DNA of 7,439 bases from Flavobacteriales bacterium (GTDB lineage Bacteria; Bacteroidota; Bacteroidia; Flavobacteriales_D; Parvicellaceae), in contig JALWSJ010000108.1 in NCBI GenBank assembly GCA_026993705.1, forward strand, positions 1-7,439, written 5' to 3'. The position numbers were made by a program, and so were the translations under genes. Under the pieces are notes generated by a model. The model was not told the DNA's origin, did no database searches, and saw only the letters and a program-made list of their open reading frames with translations. Below are positions 5,037 through 7,439 of this stretch, piece after piece (position 1 is the stretch's first letter; every line of letters begins with the position of its first letter).

Positions 5037-5063
5037 CAAAGATAAGGTTGCTATACTATACAA
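5037..5063 (-). promoter_or_regulatory. Promoter of the PD40 lipoprotein gene (TTG-N16-TATCTTTG)
   Basis: On the minus strand, TATCTTTG (5044-5037) matches TAnnTTTG exactly and TTG (5063-5061) lies 16 bases upstream, slightly closer than at the other promoters here. Transcription would start near 5031, giving a leader of roughly 20-25 bases before the ATG at 5008. No Shine-Dalgarno sequence is seen in that leader. Confidence 0.5.
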
Positions 5064-5098
5064 GATTTTATTTTTCTTGTTTATTACAAATTAATGAC

Positions 5099-5138
5099 AA
5101 AAAAAGAGGTGTTCTTAAAAACGAACACCTCTTTTTTT
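5099..5138. terminator. Strong intrinsic terminator of the T9SS cargo gene
   Basis: Seven A plus GAGGTGTTC (5099-5114) pairs perfectly with GAACACCTC plus seven T (5123-5138): a 16-bp stem with an eight-base loop. On the minus strand it begins 23 bases after the stop codon at 5162 and ends in seven T. Its symmetry would also let it act on the plus strand. Confidence 0.9.
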
Positions 5139-5161
5139 GATTATTTATGAAATTGTTATCT

Positions 5162-7423
5162 CTATTTCACAATCAATTGTTGTGTAGATATAGATTTATC
5201 TGAAATAAAGTTAACGGTATAAATACCTTTTGCCAAGTTTGAAATATCAATTGACTTACTTCCCTTTGCGGAGTAAACTTTTTGTCCCAGAGCGTTATAA
5301 AATTCAACTCTCTGAATTTTTACATCGCTTTTAATATTGATAATACCGGCGGTACTTGGATTCGGAAAAATTGAAACTTTTTGTTGGCTGTTTTCATCAA
5401 CTCCTGTTGGAGAAGAAGAAACCGTTACCATTTTAGTTGTAGAACTACTGCAAGACTGAGAAACAGAAGATACCACAGTAAGTTGTACCGAATAGTTTCC
5501 TGCTTGTGTATAGGTGTGTGTTGGATTTTGAATAGTACTGTTAGTAGATGCATCTCCAAAACTCCAATCCCACGATACAATTGACCCGACAGAAACAGTA
5601 GAAGCGTCAGTAAACGAAACCGTCATTCCACCGGAATAGGTAAAATCTGCACTGGGTTTCTCCGCTACTACTAATACAATTGTTGAGTCATCAATATTTC
5701 CACCTGCATCAGTAACCGTTAAAGAAATAGAGAATGTTCCTGCTGTTCCGTAAGTGTAAGAGCCACTTGCAGAGGTTGATGTATTTCCATCACCAAAATC
5801 CCAAGCGTAAGTATATGGTGTAGCCCCTCCAGTACTTGTGTGAGAAAACTGAATGCTTTCTTGTACACAAATCGTATCATCATCGATGGTTGGTACTGCT
5901 GTTAAAGGGGTAAAACAACCTATATTAGTATGGCTTCCTAAATGTGTAAAATCATCTTGTGGATAAACATCCCATTGTTGATCAACAACCCCTGTCCAAA
6001 CATCTGTTCCAATTTTTATTGTTGCTTTTCTTACTAAGGTATGGTTTGCTGTACTTCCAGTCCCAACAGGCCAAGAAGAACCCGGATCATTTCCAACTTC
6101 GCCGATAACATCAACTACTGTAGAAGTTTGAATATTGTATAATTCTACGGCATCATCTCCGTTAAATGAAATAATACCATTCGTCATATCGTTTGCAAAG
6201 GTAGCGTTAGGGTTAGCAATAACAAAAACATCGTTTGATACCACTGTTCCCGAAAGTGTAAGCGTGGTTGGCGTAGATGAGCCGTTACCGTATTTTCTTA
6301 ATTGATAATTTGATAAGTCTATTGCACTCCCTGTAGGGTTATAAATTTCAAGAGCCTTGTTATTTGAAGTTCCTTCTACATACTCAGAAAAGAATGGCTC
6401 TGAACAGTCAGCCAAGACAACCGGTGCATGTTGAGTTAACTTGACGTAAATAGCCATAGATTCATAAGAAAACCCCGGATTTGACCCCATATAAGCATAA
6501 CTTGGAATATAACTACCGTTCCAACTTCCTACCAATAGGTTATAACGAACAGCGTCCGGAATAAGGTGAGAAACGTTTAAATCTTGTTTGGAATATGTAG
6601 GATATTGATTAGATCCATTTAATTCATACGAATGGAAACGCCATGCGTTCTTTTGTGTTCCTAATGTATCTACATTTGGTGTCCATGTATAGCCCGGTAT
6701 AAAATTAACCACGATAGCAAAAATACCTTGTGAAGTATCCGGTATAACATCATTAGCGTTAATTTTTACTGTATGTGTTCCATTGACTGCTGTATTAAAA
6801 AAGGCGTCATCTAAAGGCACTTTGTATGACGAAACATAATCTCTTACTATATGGTTGATAGAATCGTAATATAGTTTTCTAAAGAAAACGGTGTCTGAAT
6901 TCAAGTTCGTATTGATTGAACTACCTGCAAAGAAGTATTGATCATTAAGATTCGCTCCGGCAGGTACAACTAAAACCTCCAAGGTATCTACAACGCTATT
7001 ATCCGGACGTTCGTAAGTTCCTTTTACTTCTATCGAATCTAACTCTATGGCATAATCACCGGTTATTGTGATTCCTGCATTGGCGTAAACAGGTGCGTTC
7101 ATGTCAAATGTTTGGGCTATGGAATGTATCCAAGCTCCTAAGTAACCTGCTTGTCCGTAATTCACTAGAATTGTTGAATCCGGGAATAAGTAATTGGTTG
7201 ACAATTGAGGCCCTGAACCATAATAATTGGAATAGGCATCTACATAATTTACCCATTGACTGGATATGGTTTTGTTATACACATTAGTAGTGTGAGCCGG
7301 AACATAATTTTGTAAAATTGTTGGTGTTTCCAAGGTCTTATTGATTGGAAATATCTGTTGTTCCTGTGCGAGAACAGAACTTAAGGACATAAGCCCTAAT
7401 AGGAGGGTATTAATTTTTTTCAT
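5162..7423 (-). CDS. Secreted lamin-tail/PKD protein with type A T9SS sorting domain
   Basis: This 753-residue protein should cross the inner membrane by Sec (signal peptide 1-19, cleavage likely after VLA) and the outer membrane by the type IX system. Residues 20-335 form a beta-rich region with no motif I recognise. A lamin-tail-type domain follows (about 341-500: SEPFFSEYVEGTSNNKALEIYN, then DLSNYQLRKY, DDAVELYN and VVDVIGEVG). Two PKD domains come next (about 509-588, WDFGDG at 541-546; about 590-669, WDWSFGD at 618-624). The C-terminal sorting domain (about 680-753) has the FPNPS motif (686-690), EFYNALGQKVY (707-717), ISNLAKGIYTV and a final QLIVK. No catalytic domain is apparent, so an adhesin or matrix role is more likely than an enzyme, though the N-terminal region could hide one. 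Sorting normally removes the C-terminal domain. The ATG at 7423 is the first codon of the signal peptide; only 16 bases upstream are in view, so its promoter is not visible. Confidence 0.9.
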   Translation of the reverse strand: MKKINTLLLGLMSLSSVLAQEQQIFPINKTLETPTILQNYVPAHTTNVYNKTISSQWVNYVDAYSNYYGSGPQLSTNYLFPDSTILVNYGQAGYLGAWIHSIAQTFDMNAPVYANAGITITGDYAIELDSIEVKGTYERPDNSVVDTLEVLVVPAGANLNDQYFFAGSSINTNLNSDTVFFRKLYYDSINHIVRDYVSSYKVPLDDAFFNTAVNGTHTVKINANDVIPDTSQGIFAIVVNFIPGYTWTPNVDTLGTQKNAWRFHSYELNGSNQYPTYSKQDLNVSHLIPDAVRYNLLVGSWNGSYIPSYAYMGSNPGFSYESMAIYVKLTQHAPVVLADCSEPFFSEYVEGTSNNKALEIYNPTGSAIDLSNYQLRKYGNGSSTPTTLTLSGTVVSNDVFVIANPNATFANDMTNGIISFNGDDAVELYNIQTSTVVDVIGEVGNDPGSSWPVGTGSTANHTLVRKATIKIGTDVWTGVVDQQWDVYPQDDFTHLGSHTNIGCFTPLTAVPTIDDDTICVQESIQFSHTSTGGATPYTYAWDFGDGNTSTSASGSYTYGTAGTFSISLTVTDAGGNIDDSTIVLVVAEKPSADFTYSGGMTVSFTDASTVSVGSIVSWDWSFGDASTNSTIQNPTHTYTQAGNYSVQLTVVSSVSQSCSSSTTKMVTVSSSPTGVDENSQQKVSIFPNPSTAGIINIKSDVKIQRVEFYNALGQKVYSAKGSKSIDISNLAKGIYTVNFISDKSISTQQLIVK

Positions 7424-7439
7424 AATGTTTGTTTAATGA

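Noticed and set aside
5381..5584. 67-codon plus-strand reading frame inside the T9SS cargo gene
   Set aside because: It is antisense to the second PKD domain and the start of the sorting domain, with Cys/Arg-rich composition typical of a shadow frame.
7093..7287. 64-codon plus-strand reading frame near the right edge
   Set aside because: It is antisense to the N-terminal part of the T9SS cargo gene and shows no independent signals.

Overview
The window looks like a chromosomal segment from a member of the Bacteroidota, most likely the Flavobacteriia/Flavobacteriales. The reasons are the AT-rich base composition, TAnnTTTG-type promoter elements with no clear Shine-Dalgarno sequences, a DUF6089 (PorG-like) outer-membrane protein, and a long secreted protein ending in a type A type IX secretion (T9SS) sorting domain. 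No mobile-element genes, tRNA, rRNA or CRISPR array are visible.

Layout: positions 1-363 hold no gene but are dense in structure. An 11-bp inverted repeat can fold as a cloverleaf (39-107). A second, nested stem-loop follows (162-264) and shares a 10-bp word with the first. Two tandem dyads sit exactly 22 bp apart (271-310), and promoter matches point in both directions. The only plus-strand gene (364-1311) encodes a PorG/DUF6089-like beta-barrel. It converges on a block of minus-strand genes: a GAF plus SpoIIE-type PP2C phosphatase (1417-2652), preceded by an orphan gluconate 2-dehydrogenase subunit 3-like lipoprotein (2674-3294). Next comes a 122-residue Ala/His/Cys-rich lipoprotein with its own terminator (3377-3745), a TolB-like PD40 beta-propeller lipoprotein (3881-5008), and a 753-residue lamin-tail/PKD protein exported by T9SS (5162-7423), which also has a strong terminator.

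The common theme is the cell envelope. Five of the six proteins carry export signals: one predicted outer-membrane barrel, three predicted lipoproteins and one T9SS cargo. The sixth is a cytoplasmic signalling phosphatase. The window pairs a probable T9SS component family with a T9SS substrate, but nothing shows they are co-regulated. Apart from the two-gene unit 3294-1417, the genes look independently transcribed.

The most interesting candidates are the small lipoprotein with two copies of a KCEAGKCGDGMAKDA motif, which recalls Cys-motif copper-binding RiPP precursors, and the structured 1-363 region. Neither can be assigned a function from this sequence alone.
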